The translations under genes were made by a program, and so were the position numbers. Positions 63,219 through 64,000 of a stretch of 64,000 nt of DNA are shown one piece after another. A model generated the notes under the pieces. It had not been told where the DNA came from. It worked only from the letters and a program-made list of their open reading frames with translations, and did no database searches. How positions within the stretch are numbered: the stretch's first letter is position 1; each line of letters starts with the position of its first letter. Source of the DNA: Aliikangiella sp965214955 (lineage in GTDB: Bacteria > Pseudomonadota > Gammaproteobacteria > Enterobacterales > Kangiellaceae); contig CBDCCU010000013.1 of NCBI GenBank assembly GCA_965214955.1, positions 310,001-374,000 on the forward strand, written 5' to 3'.

Positions 63219-64000
63219 ATGTCTGATAATCCACTCGGTAAACCCACACAATATATTGATCAATACGATCCATCACTGCTTTTTGCCATTGCTCGCAAAG
63301 AAAAGCGCGATGAGCTTAACCAGCAAGCAATAGCCTTTACTGGTGAAGATATTTGGAATGCCTATGAGCTCAGTTGGCTTGATTTAAATGGTGTTCCTAA
63401 AGTGGCCATTGCCACAATTATTTTTAGTGCAGATAGTCAATATATTGTTGAGTCTAAATCGTTGAAACTTTACTTTAATTCTTTGAATCAAACGGCATTT
63501 GCAAATAAAAATAAAGTAAGAGAAGTTATCGCTAAAGATCTCTGTAACTTAACTAAAAGTAAGGTTGCAGTTCATTTATATGCACCTAATGATGTTTCTA
63601 GTTATCAAGTAGGACAACTAGAAGGAGAATGTATTGATGAGCAAAACATTAGTATTAGTAGCTATGATTATCAGCCATCATTATTAAAACTAGATACCAA
63701 TAAAAACAATGTTAAAGAAGTGCTAGTTAGTCATTTGCTTAAAAGTAACTGTTTAATTACGAGCCAACCTGATTGGGCAAGTATTCAAATAAAATATGAA
63801 GGCAGCAAAATTTGCAAAGCAGCATTACTACAATATTTAGTTTCTTTTCGCTCTCATAATGAGTTTCATGAGCAATGTGTTGAGCGAATTTTTAGCGATA
63901 TTAAGCAAATTTGTAAACCAAATAAACTTACCGTTTACGCAAGATACACAAGACGAGGCGGGCTAGATATTAACCCTTGGCGTAGTGATTTTGAATTTAG
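63219..64000 (+). CDS. queF: NADPH-dependent 7-cyano-7-deazaguanine reductase (3' end outside window)
   Basis: The long, two-domain form of QueF, which reduces preQ0 to preQ1 in queuosine synthesis. About 260 codons are present out of ~280 (E. coli 282). The NADPH-binding motif is VESKSLKLYFNSLNQT, the catalytic Cys stands in SNCLITSQPDWASI, and the second half contains FRSHNEFHEQCVERIF and TVYARYTRRGGLDINPWRS. The reading frame is open to the edge of the window. It follows DUF1820 by 12 bp. Confidence 0.93.
   Translation, partial: MSDNPLGKPTQYIDQYDPSLLFAIARKEKRDELNQQAIAFTGEDIWNAYELSWLDLNGVPKVAIATIIFSADSQYIVESKSLKLYFNSLNQTAFANKNKVREVIAKDLCNLTKSKVAVHLYAPNDVSSYQVGQLEGECIDEQNISISSYDYQPSLLKLDTNKNNVKEVLVSHLLKSNCLITSQPDWASIQIKYEGSKICKAALLQYLVSFRSHNEFHEQCVERIFSDIKQICKPNKLTVYARYTRRGGLDINPWRSDFEF

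Noticed and set aside
1..64000. tRNA, rRNA, riboswitch, CRISPR or prophage
   Set aside because: I looked for cloverleaf-like and conserved rRNA segments, a B12-box before nrdJa and repeat-spacer arrays, and found none that I could support.

Overview
The window reads as a chromosomal segment of a low-GC (roughly 38-40 %), Gram-negative, motile marine gammaproteobacterium, most like Alteromonadales/Vibrionales. This is inferred from gene content: a Tsx/OmpK-type outer-membrane channel, a split class II ribonucleotide reductase (NrdJa + NrdJb), a DUF5062 protein, the tesA / ybbA-ybbP arrangement, TtcA, DUF1820 and the long form of QueF. No rRNA, tRNA, CRISPR array, phage or complete insertion sequence was recognised. 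Both edges cut genes: a GspE/PilB-type ATPase on the left and queF on the right.

Layout. 1-8.6 kb: the C-terminal part of a secretion/pilus ATPase, then an RND efflux operon (lipoprotein adaptor plus two permeases; the second permease is broken by two one-base frameshifts). 8.7-11 kb: a glutamine-amidotransferase-like protein, a Tsx/OmpK channel and an alpha/beta hydrolase. 11-13.5 kb (minus strand): a XamI-like type II restriction-modification pair. 13.7-18.3 kb: VOC protein, MFS transporter, M61 peptidase and exonuclease III. 18.4-22.4 kb: a MoxR / DUF58 / TgpA-like transglutaminase operon. 22.5-23.6 kb: a porin on the minus strand. 23.8-33.3 kb: a full chemotaxis operon (MCP, CheY, STAS, CheA, MCP, CheW, CheR, CheD, CheB), interrupted between cheD and cheB by a MITE-like repeat. 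33.4-38.8 kb: methionine gamma-lyase, TesA-like esterase, and an ABC ATPase with FtsX-type permease. 39-45 kb: topA, pyrD, a TolB-like protein, an unknown membrane protein and a GNAT acetyltransferase. 45.2-48.1 kb (minus): nrdJb/nrdJa behind a promoter region with candidate NrdR and DnaA boxes. 48.4-55.6 kb (minus): a second MoxR module, MoxR-DUF58-DUF4381-BatA-BatB/C-BatD. 55.8-59.2 kb: DUF5062, a second copy of the MITE with a miniature derivative, then a small secreted His/Cys protein and a TonB receptor with Glu/His-rich loops, probably for zinc. 59.3-64 kb: ttcA, an SpmAB-like membrane protein, a 571-bp AT-rich gap with DnaA-box-like sequences, a small methyltransferase, DUF1820 and queF.

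How the parts fit. The che genes form a complete adaptation and signalling module: two receptors, coupling protein, kinase, response regulator, methyltransferase, methylesterase and deamidase. Two MoxR/DUF58 modules, one ending in a transglutaminase and one in von Willebrand factor A proteins, suggest two envelope-related chaperone systems. Cobalamin-dependent NrdJ makes deoxynucleotides without needing oxygen, and an FNR-like site near the porin fits life under changing oxygen. The restriction pair is the only defence system seen; by eye I found no GTCGAC, the site of the XamI family, anywhere in the window.

The items most worth a second look are the tandem MshEN-like motifs inside CheA, the MITE family with nested inverted repeats (including its placement next to the cheB start), the GTCGAC depletion, and the predicted zinc-uptake pair.
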